A stretch of DNA of 64,000 nucleotides from Comamonas granuli NBRC 101663 (GTDB lineage Bacteria > Pseudomonadota > Gammaproteobacteria > Burkholderiales > Burkholderiaceae_C), in contig NZ_BBJX01000005.1 in assembly GCF_000739995.1 (NCBI RefSeq), positions 124,001 through 188,000 on the forward strand. Reading direction: 5' to 3'. The notes under the pieces are model-generated. The model saw only the letters and a list, made by a program, of their open reading frames with translations. It searched no databases and was not told the origin of the DNA. This document shows, piece by piece, positions 45,701 to 57,429 of this stretch. Positions within the stretch are counted from its first letter, which is position 1, and each line of letters opens with the position of its first letter. The position numbers were made by a program, and so were the translations under genes.

Positions 45701-46561
45701 ATGTCCACACGCCAACAACTCAAACAACTCGTCGAGGCCCGCAACGGCCTGCTCGTGCCCGGTGCCTTCAACGCGCTCTCGGCCAAAGTGGTGGCCGACC
45801 TGGGCTTTCAGGCCATTTACGTCACCGGCGCGGGCGTGACCAATATGTGGTTTGGCATGCCCGACCAGGGCTTTATGGGCCTGCACGAGATCGCCGAGCA
45901 CACCGCGCGCATCCGCGATGCGGTGGAGGTGCCGCTGATCGTGGACGCCGACACCGGCTTTGGCAACGCGCTCAACGTCATCCACACCGTGCGCACGCTG
46001 GAGCGCGCCGGGGCCGACTGCATCCAGCTCGAAGACCAGGTGGCGCCCAAGCGCTGCGGGCATTTCAACGGCAAAGAGGTCATCAGCACCGCAGAAGCCG
46101 TGGACAAGATCAAGGCCGCTGTGGACGCGCGGCGCGACGGTGATTTGCTCATCATGGCGCGCACCGACGCGGCAGCCACCCACGGCTTCGAGGCCGCCGT
46201 GGAGCGCGCGCAGCGGTTTGCCGAGGCGGGCGCGGACATTTTGTTCGTCGAGGCCGTGACGCAAGCTGAAGAGGTGCGCGCGCTACCCCAGCGCCTGGCG
46301 CCCCCGCAGCTCATGAACATGGTGATTGGCGGCAAAACGCCGCTCTTCAACGCCGACCAACTGGGCGCGCTGGGCTACGGCATCGTGTTGTACGCCAACG
46401 CCGCGCTGCAGGGCGCAGTGATGGGCATGCAAAAAACGCTGACCACGCTGCGTGACGCCAAGGAGGTGCGCGAAGACAGCGGCCTGGTGACGCCGTTTGC
46501 CGAGCGCCAGCGCCTGGTGGGCAAGCCCGCCTGGGATGCGCTGGAGCAGCGCTACACCTGA
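45701..46561 (+). CDS. Isocitrate lyase / PEP-mutase superfamily lyase in the prpB position
   Basis: 286 residues. Catalytic loop KRCGHFNGKE, metal site DADTGFGNALNV and RTDAAATHGFEAAVERA identify the superfamily. By context it should cleave 2-methylisocitrate to pyruvate and succinate. However, it differs clearly from E. coli PrpB (for example VTGAGVTNMWFGMPDQGF at the N-terminus) and looks closer to the dimethylmalate lyase / oxaloacetate decarboxylase branch. So the activity is inferred, and a second prpB elsewhere is possible. ATG 45701 is chosen by homology. Confidence 0.85.
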   Translation: MSTRQQLKQLVEARNGLLVPGAFNALSAKVVADLGFQAIYVTGAGVTNMWFGMPDQGFMGLHEIAEHTARIRDAVEVPLIVDADTGFGNALNVIHTVRTLERAGADCIQLEDQVAPKRCGHFNGKEVISTAEAVDKIKAAVDARRDGDLLIMARTDAAATHGFEAAVERAQRFAEAGADILFVEAVTQAEEVRALPQRLAPPQLMNMVIGGKTPLFNADQLGALGYGIVLYANAALQGAVMGMQKTLTTLRDAKEVREDSGLVTPFAERQRLVGKPAWDALEQRYT

Positions 46562-46622
46562 TCGGCGTTGCAAACCCTGCAGAAAGGGCGCGGGGCCAGC
46601 CCGTGCGCTGAACGGCGCTGCG

Positions 46623-47513
46623 TCAGGCAGGCAAGGGCTGGCGGGCCTGCGCGATAAAGGCCTGCAGGTAGTCGGTGGCCCGGTCCGCCTCGCGCACGCC
46701 CAGGTAGATGTGCTTGGCAATACCACGCGGCCCCAGCCGCACGGGCACCACATCCATTTTGCTGGTGTACTCCTGCACCAGCCAGCGCGGCAGTGCGGCC
46801 ACGCCCCGGCCGCTGGCCACCATCTGTACCATGATGTCCGTGGTTTCGATGGTTTTGTGGCGCTTGGGCAGCACGCCGGCGGGCAGCAGAAACTGGGTGT
46901 AGATGTCCAGCCGATCCGTGGCCACCGGGTAGGTGATGAGCACCTCTTGCGCCAACTGGCGGGGATGGACGCAGGGCGCACCCGCCAGCGCGTGGCCGCG
47001 CGCCACCACCAGCACCTGCTCGTAATCGAACACCGGTTCAAAGTGCAGGCCCGGCTTGAATACCGGGTCGGGGGTGACCAGCAGGTCGATCTCGTAGCCG
47101 TACAAGGCGCCCATGCCGCCGAACTGGAATTTCTGTTTCACGTCCACGTCCACGTCGGGCCAGGCAGCGAGGTAGGGCGACACCACCTTGAGCAGCCATC
47201 GGTAGCACGGGTGGCACTCCATGCCGATGCGCAGGCTGCCACGCTCACCCTGGGCGAACTGGCGCAGGCGCTCCTCGGCCAGGTCGAGCTGCGGCAGCAC
47301 GCGGCCGGCCACCGCCAAAAGGTACTGGCCCGCCTGCGTCAGGCGCAGGCTGCGGCCCTCGCGCAGCCAGATGGCCGTGCCCAACTGCTGCTCCAGCTTC
47401 TTCATGCTGTGGCTCAGGGCCGACTGGGTCACGCACAGCTTGTCGGCAGCCGCCGTGAGCGAGCCTTGCTTCTCGACCTCCTGCAGCACGGCGAGATGGA
47501 TGCGTTCCAGCAT
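46623..47513 (-). CDS. metR: LysR-family activator MetR
   Basis: 296 residues. HTH LTAAADKLCVTQSALSHSMKKLE and a sensor domain very like E. coli MetR (RIGMECHPCYRWL, VFDYEQVLVVARGHALAG, MVASGRGVAALPRWLV). MetR senses homocysteine and activates metE and metH. It is divergent from metE with 121 bases between the starts, the classic arrangement, and is intact although its metE target is truncated. Convergent with the prp lyase gene. Confidence 0.92.
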   Translation of the reverse strand: MLERIHLAVLQEVEKQGSLTAAADKLCVTQSALSHSMKKLEQQLGTAIWLREGRSLRLTQAGQYLLAVAGRVLPQLDLAEERLRQFAQGERGSLRIGMECHPCYRWLLKVVSPYLAAWPDVDVDVKQKFQFGGMGALYGYEIDLLVTPDPVFKPGLHFEPVFDYEQVLVVARGHALAGAPCVHPRQLAQEVLITYPVATDRLDIYTQFLLPAGVLPKRHKTIETTDIMVQMVASGRGVAALPRWLVQEYTSKMDVVPVRLGPRGIAKHIYLGVREADRATDYLQAFIAQARQPLPA

Positions 47514-47540
47514 GACGTATGAATAAAAGTAATTGGTTGT

Positions 47541-47563
47541 TGAAATAAGACCATTTTACTTCA
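47541..47563. promoter_or_regulatory. Candidate MetR operator between metR and metE
   Basis: TGAAATAA and TTACTTCA form a dyad (7 of 8 pairs) with a 7-base spacer. It contains TGAA and TTCA half sites as in MetR boxes, though the spacing differs from the E. coli TGAA-N5-TTCA. Confidence 0.4.
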
Positions 47564-47634
47564 TCGAAAGCAGTGCCTACCATGCGCCCGATTCCTTCGT
47601 TTCCCTCCCATTCACTGCTTTGCTCAACACCGAC

Positions 47635-49023
47635 ATGACGACAATCCATAACCTCGGCTTTCCCCGCATCGGCGCCCGCCGCGAACTGAAGTTCGCGCTG
47701 GAGTCCTACTGGAAGGGCGCCTCCTCGCGCGATGAACTCACGGCCCTGGGCGCCCAATTGCGCCAGCGGCACTGGCAGGACCAGGCGGGCCTGGACCTCG
47801 TGCCCGTCGGCGACTTTTCGTTCTACGACCAGGTGCTGGACATGAGCTTCCTGCTCGGCAACCTGCCCGAGCGTGTGCATGGCTTTCACGGCGACATGCT
47901 GGACAACTACTTCCGCGTGGCGCGCGGCCGCTCGGCCCAGGGCCCCGAGAACCGCAGCGCCTGCTGCGGCGGCGTGGCGGCGGGCGAGATGACCAAATGG
48001 TTCGACACCAACTACCACTACATCGTCCCCGAGTTCAACGCCGCCACCCCGTTCAAGCTCGACGCCACACGCCTGCTGGCGCAACTGGCCGAGGCCCAGG
48101 CCCAGGGGGTGAAGGCCAAGCCGGTCATCATCGGCCCGGTCACTTACCTCGCCATCGGCAAGGCCAAGGACGGCTCGAACAAGCTGGCGCTGCTGGAGCG
48201 CCTGTTGCCGGTCTATGCCGAACTGCTCGATACCCTGGCCGCGCAGGGCGTGGAGTGGGTGCAGATCGACGAACCCATCCTGGTGACGGAGCTGGATGCC
48301 GATTGGCAGCACGCCTTCAACACCGCCTACCACCACCTCAAGGCGGTCAAGATCAAGATCTTGCTGGCGACCTATTTCGGCCCGTTGCAAGAGAACGCCT
48401 ACCTGGCTGCCAACCTGCCGGTGGCAGGCCTGCATGTGGATGCCATCAACGACCGCGACGGCGTACAGCCGCTGATCAACCTGCTGCCCACGCACAAGGT
48501 GCTGTCGCTGGGCGTCATCAATGGCCGCAATATCTGGAAGACCGACCTCACGGCGGTGCTCGACTGGATCGAGCCGCTGGCCCAGCGCCTGGGCGAGCGC
48601 CTGTGGATCGCGCCCTCGTGCTCGCTGCTGCACGTGCCGGTGGACCTGGACAGCGAGCAGAAGCTCGACCCCGAGGTCAAGTCCTGGCTTGCTTTCGCGC
48701 TGCAAAAGCTGGGCGAACTGCGCGTGCTCGGCAAGGCGCTGCGCGACGGGCGCGACGCGGTACAGGCCGAGCTGGCGGCCAACGCCGCCGCGCTGGCCGC
48801 GCGCCGCGCCTCGCCGCGCGTGCACAACCCGGCGGTGCAGGCGGCGGTGGCACGCATCGGTGCCGGCCTGGGCCAGCGCGAGAGCACCCATGCCCAGCGC
48901 GCGGCCCAGCAAGCGGCGCACCTGAAGCTGCCGGCCTATCCGACCACGACCATCGGCTCCTTCCCGCAGACGGCGGAAATCCGCCACGCACGCAGCGAGT
49001 TCAAGGCCGGTCGCCTCGACTAG
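47635..49023 (+). pseudogene. metE: 3'-truncated cobalamin-independent methionine synthase
   Basis: Starts normally ([20 protein letters not shown]) and keeps the whole N-terminal domain, about 430 residues, then stops at TAG 49021 just after [20 protein letters not shown], where the catalytic C-terminal barrel begins. Full MetE is about 755 residues; the zinc ligands His641, Cys643 and Cys726 (E. coli numbering) and the homocysteine site are missing. No frame downstream encodes them, so this is a deletion rather than a frameshift; ygiQ starts 80 bases later. The product cannot make methionine. Methionine synthesis must depend on MetH (B12) or another copy. Confidence 0.88.
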
Positions 49024-49103
49024 CCCCCTTTAACTACATGTGATTGGGCTGCCCACGTAAAATCCTGCACCCCCAGATTGGCCCGCCTGATGGCCGCACC
49101 CCC

Positions 49104-51488
<2,385 letters not shown>

Positions 51489-51495
51489 GCGCGCT

Positions 51496-51520
51496 GCCCC
51501 GGGCAGCCGCGGCCCGGGGC
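51496..51520 (+). other. GC hairpin after ygiQ
   Basis: GCCCCGGGC pairs with GCCCGGGGC around a seven-base loop, but there is no T run, so it may be a Rho-dependent or weak terminator. The remaining gap to prkA (to 51711) must hold the prkA promoter, which I cannot place; no convincing sigma54 element was found. Confidence 0.5.
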
Positions 51521-51711
51521 GCCGGAGGCCTGGGCATGCAGGGTGCGGTGCCGGGCAGTGCGATCCGGGCAACAGCAGCGCGGCAGCGCAGGTATGCACC
51601 CTGTTCAAAGCCCCCTGGCAGTGCTACAACGGCCACAGCCGGTCGCAAAATGTTCTGCAACTTTGCGGCACTGCCGGTGTCCACTCGACAGTGCCGTCAC
51701 AGGAGGGCCTT

Positions 51712-53634
51712 ATGGATGCCATCAGCAATTTCGCTGCCCGCTACGCGCATGGCCGCGAAGAGGACATGTCCATCGACGAGTACCTCGCCGAATGCAAGCG
51801 CAACCCCATGGCCTACGCCACAGCCGCGCAGCGCATGCTTCTGGCCATTGGCGAGCCCGAGATGGTGGACACGCGCGACGACCCGCAGCTCTCGCGCCTC
51901 TTCGCCAACAAGGTGATACGGCGCTACCCCACCTTTGCCGAGTTCTATGGCATGGAAGACGCCATCGAGCAGGTGGTGAGCTTCTTCCGCCATGCCGCGC
52001 AGGGGCTGGAGGAGCGCAAGCAGGTGCTGTACCTGCTGGGCCCCGTGGGCGGCGGCAAGAGCTCCATTGCCGAGCGGCTCAAGTACCTGATGCAGAAGGT
52101 GCCGTTCTATGCGCTCAAGGGCTCGCCGGTCAATGAATCGCCCCTGGGCCTGTTCGACCCCATGGAGGACGGCCCCATCCTCGAAGAGCAGTTCGGCATC
52201 CCGCGGCGCTACCTGCAGCGCGTGCTCTCGCCCTGGGCCGTCAAGCGGCTGGAGGAGTATGGCGGCGACATCCGCCGGTTCCGCGTGGTCAAGCGCTTTC
52301 CCAGCATCCTGCGGCAGGTGGCCATCGCCAAGACCGAGCCCGGCGACGAGAACAACCAGGACATCTCCAGCCTGGTGGGCAAGGTCGATATCCGCAAGCT
52401 CGAGAACTTTGCCCAGGACGATACCGACGCCTACAGCTACAGCGGCGGCCTGTGCCTGGCCAACCAGGGCCTGCTCGAATTTGTGGAGATGTTCAAGGCC
52501 CCCATCAAGGTGCTGCACCCGCTGCTCACGGCCACGCAGGAGGGCAATTACAAGGGCACGGAGGGCTTTGGCGCCATCCCGTTCGACGGCATCGTGCTGG
52601 CGCACAGCAACGAGAGCGAGTGGAAGGCCTTTCGCAACAACAAGAACAACGAGGCCTTCCTCGACCGCATCTACATCGTCAAGGTGCCCTACTGCCTGCG
52701 CGTGAGCGAGGAGGTCCGGATTTACGAAAAGCTGATCCGCGAATCCTCCCTGGCCCAGGCGGTCTGCGCGCCGGGCACGCTCAAGATGATGGCGCAGTTC
52801 GCCATCCTCACGCGCCTGAAGGAGCCCGAGAACTCCAGCATCTACAGCAAGATGCAGGTCTACGACGGCATGAGCCTCAAGGACACCGACCCGCGCGCCA
52901 AGAGCTACCAGGAGTACCGCGACTATGCCGGGGTGGACGAGGGCATGAGCGGCGTCTCCACACGCTTTGCGTTCAAGATTCTCTCCAAGGTATTCAACTA
53001 CGACAGCACCGAGGTCGCGGCCAACCCCGTGCACCTCATGTACGTGCTGGAGCAGCAGATCGAGCGCGAGCAGTTCCCCGCCGAGCTGGAGACCAAGTAC
53101 ACCGGCTTCATCAAGGAATACCTCTCGCCGCGCTATGCCGAGTTCATCGGCAAGGAGATCCAGACCGCCTACCTGGAGAGCTACAGCGAGTACGGGCAGA
53201 ACATCTTCGACCGCTACGTGACGTATGCGGACTACTGGATCCAGGACAGCGAGTACCGCGATACCGACACCGGCGAGGTGTTCGACAGGAATGCGCTCAA
53301 CGCCGAGCTGGAGAAGATCGAGAAACCCGCGGGCATCGCCAACCCCAAGGACTTCCGCAACGAGATCGTCAACTTCGTGCTGCGCGCCCGCGCCAACAAC
53401 CAGGGCCGCAACCCGGCCTGGACGAGCTACGAGAAGCTGCGCCTGGTGATCGAGAAGAAGATGTTCTCCAACACCGAGGAGCTGCTGCCCGTCATCAGCT
53501 TCAACGCCAAGGCCAGCGCCGAGGACGCGCGCAAGCATGAGGACTTCGTCACGCGCATGGTGGCCAAGGGCTACACGGCCAAGCAGGTGCGCCTGCTGTG
53601 CGAGTGGTACTTGCGCGTGCGCAAGAGCAGCTAG
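51712..53634 (+). CDS. prkA: PrkA (YeaG) serine protein kinase / AAA protein
   Basis: 640 residues. N-terminal AAA-type PrkA domain with Walker A LLGPVGGGKSSIAERLKYLM, and a C-terminal kinase-like domain. E. coli YeaG acts in sustained nitrogen starvation and other stationary-phase stresses. ATG 51712 has AGGAGG 5 bases upstream, which decides the start. First gene of the conserved prkA-yeaH-spoVR operon. Confidence 0.95.
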   Translation: MDAISNFAARYAHGREEDMSIDEYLAECKRNPMAYATAAQRMLLAIGEPEMVDTRDDPQLSRLFANKVIRRYPTFAEFYGMEDAIEQVVSFFRHAAQGLEERKQVLYLLGPVGGGKSSIAERLKYLMQKVPFYALKGSPVNESPLGLFDPMEDGPILEEQFGIPRRYLQRVLSPWAVKRLEEYGGDIRRFRVVKRFPSILRQVAIAKTEPGDENNQDISSLVGKVDIRKLENFAQDDTDAYSYSGGLCLANQGLLEFVEMFKAPIKVLHPLLTATQEGNYKGTEGFGAIPFDGIVLAHSNESEWKAFRNNKNNEAFLDRIYIVKVPYCLRVSEEVRIYEKLIRESSLAQAVCAPGTLKMMAQFAILTRLKEPENSSIYSKMQVYDGMSLKDTDPRAKSYQEYRDYAGVDEGMSGVSTRFAFKILSKVFNYDSTEVAANPVHLMYVLEQQIEREQFPAELETKYTGFIKEYLSPRYAEFIGKEIQTAYLESYSEYGQNIFDRYVTYADYWIQDSEYRDTDTGEVFDRNALNAELEKIEKPAGIANPKDFRNEIVNFVLRARANNQGRNPAWTSYEKLRLVIEKKMFSNTEELLPVISFNAKASAEDARKHEDFVTRMVAKGYTAKQVRLLCEWYLRVRKSS

Positions 53635-53660
53635 GGCGCCGTGCTCCCCAGGGAGGGCAG

Positions 53661-54929
53661 ATGGCAGTGCAGATCATCGACCGCAGGCTCGCCGGCAGGA
53701 ACAAGTCGGTGGGCAACCGCGAGCGCTTCATCCGCCGCTACAAGCAGCAGATCGCCGAGAGCGTGCGCCGCGCCGTCGCGCAGCGCGACATCCGGAACAT
53801 CGAGCAGGCCGAGAGCATCTCCATCCCGCAAAAAAGCATCCGTGAGCCGGTGTTCCGCCACGGGCCCGGCGGCATCCGCGACACCGTGCACCCGGGCAAT
53901 GCCGACTATGTGCGCGGCGACCGCATCGCGCGCCCGCCGGAGGGTGGCAGCGGCCAGGGCGGGCAGGCCAGCGACGGCGGGGAGGGGGAGGATGACTTCA
54001 CCTTCACCCTCACCAAGGAGGAGTTCATGCAGCTCTTCTTTGAAGACCTGGCCCTGCCGCACCTGCTGCGCACGCACATCGGCGACAACCCGCAGTGGAA
54101 GTCGCGCCGCGCTGGCTACAGCCAGGACGGTACGCCGCACAACCTGGCCGTGCTGCGCACCATGCGCGGCGCCCTGGGGCGGCGCATCGCGCTGACCAAG
54201 GCCGACCAGCGCGAATCGCAGGCGCTGCAGGCCCAGCTCGAGGCCCTGCGCGCCGCGGGCGATGGCGCCAGCGAAGCCGCCGCCGGGCTGGAGCGCCAGA
54301 TCGACGCCCTGAGGCAGCGCATGGGCCGCGTGCCCTTCCTCGACCCCATCGACCTGCGTTTTCGTGCGCGCACCCAGGTGCCCGTGCCCAACAGCCAGGC
54401 GGTGATGTTCTGCGTCATGGACGTCTCGGGCTCCATGGACCAGGCGCGCAAGGACCTGGCCAAGCGCTTCTTCATCCTGCTGTACCTGTTCCTCACGCGG
54501 CACTACGAGACGATCGACATCGTCTTCATCCGCCACCATACCCAGGCGGCCGAGGTGAGCGAGGACGAGTTCTTCCACTCCACCGAGAGCGGCGGAACCG
54601 TGGTCAGCAGCGCGCTGGCGCTGCTGGGCGACATCGTGCGCGCGCGCTACCCGGCGCAGGACTGGAACATCTACGTCGCCCAGGCCAGCGACGGCGACAA
54701 CTTCAGCAACGACAGCGGCAACTGCCGTGACCTGCTGGCCGACCGGATCCTGCCGCTGGTGCGCTACTTTGCCTACGTGCAGGTGGCCGAGGAAGAGCAG
54801 AACCTCTGGGAGGAATACAGCCAGTTGCTGCCCCTGTACCCGCACTTTGCCATGCGCAAGGTGGCCCAGCCGGGCGACATCTACCCGGTCTTTCGCGAAC
54901 TCTTCAAGAAAGAGGGGGTGCAGGTATGA
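53661..54929 (+). CDS. yeaH: YeaH/DUF444 family protein (VWA-like)
   Basis: 422 residues. A von Willebrand A-type MIDAS motif is visible in FCVMDVSGSMDQARKDLAKR; the N-terminal half is basic and has a Gly/Asp/Glu-rich linker (near 95-110). It is a partner of the PrkA kinase in E. coli and many bacteria. ATG 53661 is preceded by GGGAGG; it starts 26 bases after prkA, and its stop overlaps the spoVR start (ATGA). Confidence 0.95.
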   Translation: MAVQIIDRRLAGRNKSVGNRERFIRRYKQQIAESVRRAVAQRDIRNIEQAESISIPQKSIREPVFRHGPGGIRDTVHPGNADYVRGDRIARPPEGGSGQGGQASDGGEGEDDFTFTLTKEEFMQLFFEDLALPHLLRTHIGDNPQWKSRRAGYSQDGTPHNLAVLRTMRGALGRRIALTKADQRESQALQAQLEALRAAGDGASEAAAGLERQIDALRQRMGRVPFLDPIDLRFRARTQVPVPNSQAVMFCVMDVSGSMDQARKDLAKRFFILLYLFLTRHYETIDIVFIRHHTQAAEVSEDEFFHSTESGGTVVSSALALLGDIVRARYPAQDWNIYVAQASDGDNFSNDSGNCRDLLADRILPLVRYFAYVQVAEEEQNLWEEYSQLLPLYPHFAMRKVAQPGDIYPVFRELFKKEGVQV

Positions 54930-56551
54930 GCATGGTGCACTACCCGGTGCTCGAGCGCCGCGTGGGCGACAACCCCTGGAAGGCAGCCAGCACGGGCGAA
55001 CGCCGCCAGCGCAGCGTGCCGCGCGAGCCCCTGCCCGCGGGCGCGCGCCCCGCACAGCCCCTGCCGGACCCGAGCGACTGGAGCTTCGAGCTCATCGAGC
55101 GCTACCACGCGGCCATTGCCGCCACCGCCGAGCGCTTTGGCCTCGATACCTACCCCAACCAGCTCGAGATCATCACCGCCGAGCAGATGATGGACGCCTA
55201 CGCCAGCGTGGGCATGCCGGTGAACTACCGGCACTGGAGCTACGGCAAGGCCTTCCTCGCCACCGAGCGGCGCTACCGGCGCGGGCACATGGGGCTGGCC
55301 TACGAGATCGTCATCAACTCCGACCCCTGCATCAGCTACCTGATGGAGGAGAACACCACCGCCATGCAGGCGCTGGTGATCGCCCACGCCGCTTACGGGC
55401 ACAACAGCTTCTTCAAGGGCAACTACCTGTTCCGCATGTGGACGGATGCCTCGTCCATCATCGATTACCTGGTCTACGCGCGCGACTTCGTCGCCCAGTG
55501 CGAGCAGCGCCACGGCATGGATGCGGTGGAGCAGGTGCTCGACTCCTGCCATGCGCTGGCCAGCTTCGGCGTGGACCGCTACCGCCGCCCGGTGCGCAAG
55601 ACGCTGGCGCGCGAACGCCTGGAGCGCGAGCAGCGCGAGCACTACGCCCAGCAGCAGGTCAACGAGCTGTGGCGCACGCTGCCCGCGCGCCCGGGCAAGG
55701 ACGCCCCCGCCCAGGCGGCCGAGCGCTTTCCCCGGGAGCCGCAGGAGAACCTGCTCTACTTCATCGAAAAGCATGCCCCGCTGCTCGAGCCCTGGCAGCG
55801 CGAGATCGTGCGCATCGTGCGCAAGATTGCGCAGTACTTCTACCCCCAGCGCCAGACGCAGGTCATGAACGAAGGCTGGGCCACCTTCTGGCACTACACC
55901 TTGCTGGGCACGCTGTACGACGAGGGCTGGCTGACCGATGGCGTCATGCTCGAATGGCTGGGCTCGCACACCAACGTGATCTACCAGCCTCCCGTCGGCC
56001 ATCGCGCCTACAGCGGCATCAACCCGTACGCGCTGGGCTTTGCCATGTACCGCGACCTGCAGCGCATCTGCCAGCACCCCACCGAGGAGGACCGGCGCTG
56101 GTTCCCCGACATCGCAGGCGCACCGTGGCTCCCCACGCTGGACCACGCCATGCGCAACTTCAAGGACGAGAGCTTCGTCGGCCAGTTCCTGAGCCCGCGG
56201 CTCATGCGCGACATGCGCCTGTTTTCCGTGCACGACGACGCCAGCGCCAAGGAGCTGGTGGTCAGCGCCATCCACGACGAGGAAGGCTACCGCAGCCTGC
56301 GGCAACTGCTCTCGCAGCAATACGACCTGGGCACGCGCGAGCCCAACATCCAGGTCTGGAGCGTCAACCTGCGCGGGGATCGCAGCCTCACGCTGCGCCA
56401 CACCCCCTACCAGGGCCGCCCCCTGGCCGAAGACACGCGCGAAGTGCTCAGGCACGCCGCCCGGCTGTGGGGCTTTGGCGTGCAGATCGAGAGCGTGGAC
56501 GGCGAGGGCCGCCCGGTGCAGTTGTACGCAGTGCCTGCGCCGCCGGGCTGA
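54926..56551 (+). CDS. SpoVR family protein (YcgB-like)
   Basis: 541 residues. Matches the SpoVR family along its length: DWSFELIERYHAAIAATAER, EIVINSDPCISYLMEENT and MNEGWATFWHYTLLGTLYDE. In Bacillus SpoVR affects the spore cortex; in non-sporing bacteria it goes with PrkA and YeaH in stress response. Coupled by ATGA overlap to yeaH. Convergent with the crotonase gene, 41 bases apart. Confidence 0.94.
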   Translation: MSMVHYPVLERRVGDNPWKAASTGERRQRSVPREPLPAGARPAQPLPDPSDWSFELIERYHAAIAATAERFGLDTYPNQLEIITAEQMMDAYASVGMPVNYRHWSYGKAFLATERRYRRGHMGLAYEIVINSDPCISYLMEENTTAMQALVIAHAAYGHNSFFKGNYLFRMWTDASSIIDYLVYARDFVAQCEQRHGMDAVEQVLDSCHALASFGVDRYRRPVRKTLARERLEREQREHYAQQQVNELWRTLPARPGKDAPAQAAERFPREPQENLLYFIEKHAPLLEPWQREIVRIVRKIAQYFYPQRQTQVMNEGWATFWHYTLLGTLYDEGWLTDGVMLEWLGSHTNVIYQPPVGHRAYSGINPYALGFAMYRDLQRICQHPTEEDRRWFPDIAGAPWLPTLDHAMRNFKDESFVGQFLSPRLMRDMRLFSVHDDASAKELVVSAIHDEEGYRSLRQLLSQQYDLGTREPNIQVWSVNLRGDRSLTLRHTPYQGRPLAEDTREVLRHAARLWGFGVQIESVDGEGRPVQLYAVPAPPG

Positions 56552-56592
56552 GCGGCGCCGGTGCGCTCGCGCAGGGCGCGCTCATCCGCGGC

Positions 56593-57369
56593 TCAGGACG
56601 CCGCCTGTCCGTGCCGGCCCGCGCCCTGGGCAAAGCGCGCTGCGCCCGCCGCACCTTCCGCTGCCACCATGGGCACGCCCTGGCGGCCTTCCATGCGCAA
56701 GGCCTCGTGCAGCGGCAAATCCCACTGCGCATAGCATGCACTGCGGTCGGCCAGCATGCACTGCTGCGGAAAGGCGGCAATCTGCTGCGCCAGCTCCAGC
56801 GCCGCCGCCTGCGCGCCGCCCGGGGGCACGACGCGGTTGACCAGCCCCATGGCCAGCGCCTCATCGGCGGCCACCGCACGGCCCGTGAGGATCAGGTCCA
56901 GCGCCCGGCCCATGCCCACGATGCGCGGCAGGCGCACCGTGCCGCCGTCGATCAGCGGCACGCCCCAGCGCCGGCAGAACACGCCCAGCGTCGCATCGGC
57001 ATCGGCCACGCGCAGGTCGGCCAGCAGCGCCAGCTCCAGCCCGCCGGCGACGGCGTAGCCATTGATGGCCGCCACCACCGGCTTGGACAGCGCCATGCGC
57101 GTGGGCCCCATGGGGCCGCTGCCGCCGCCCTCGGGGTCGAACTCGTTGCGCAGCTCTGGGTCCCCCACGGCCGCCAGGTCGGCGCCCGCGCAAAAATGCC
57201 CACCCGCGCCCTGCAGCACCGCCACGCGCAGCCCCGCGTCGGCCTCGAAGCGCTCAAAAGCCGCCCGCAGCGCCTCGGCCATGGGGCGGTGCACGGCGTT
57301 GCGCTTGGCCGGGCGGTTGAGGGTGATCAGGCACACCGGGCCATCGGTGGCGAACAAGACGTCGGACAT
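56593..57369 (-). CDS. Enoyl-CoA hydratase/isomerase (crotonase) family protein
   Basis: 258 residues. Oxyanion-hole segments GGHFCAGADLAAVGD and INGYAVAGGLELALLADLRV are present, with GVPLIDGGTVRLPRIVGMGR after. The catalytic Glu position of classical hydratases is not obvious (the segment reads FCRRWGVPLIDGG), so the reaction is uncertain. ATG 57369 has AGGAGGAACC just upstream. It is the last host gene before the integrated element; the sequence switch occurs about 60 bases upstream of its start. Confidence 0.88.
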   Translation of the reverse strand: MSDVLFATDGPVCLITLNRPAKRNAVHRPMAEALRAAFERFEADAGLRVAVLQGAGGHFCAGADLAAVGDPELRNEFDPEGGGSGPMGPTRMALSKPVVAAINGYAVAGGLELALLADLRVADADATLGVFCRRWGVPLIDGGTVRLPRIVGMGRALDLILTGRAVAADEALAMGLVNRVVPPGGAQAAALELAQQIAAFPQQCMLADRSACYAQWDLPLHEALRMEGRQGVPMVAAEGAAGAARFAQGAGRHGQAAS

Positions 57370-57429
57370 GGTTCCTCCTGGGGGCTGCATCAGAAGCCAT
57401 GGTACTGCCGCACAGGCGCGATCATCCGC

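Noticed and set aside
49024-49103. Frameshift rather than deletion in metE
   Set aside because: No frame after the stop encodes the catalytic domain; the next 80 bases lead straight into ygiQ.
51489-51711. Sigma54 promoter for prkA
   Set aside because: TGGCAGTGC near 51619 lacks the TGC element at the right spacing, so it does not meet the -24/-12 consensus.
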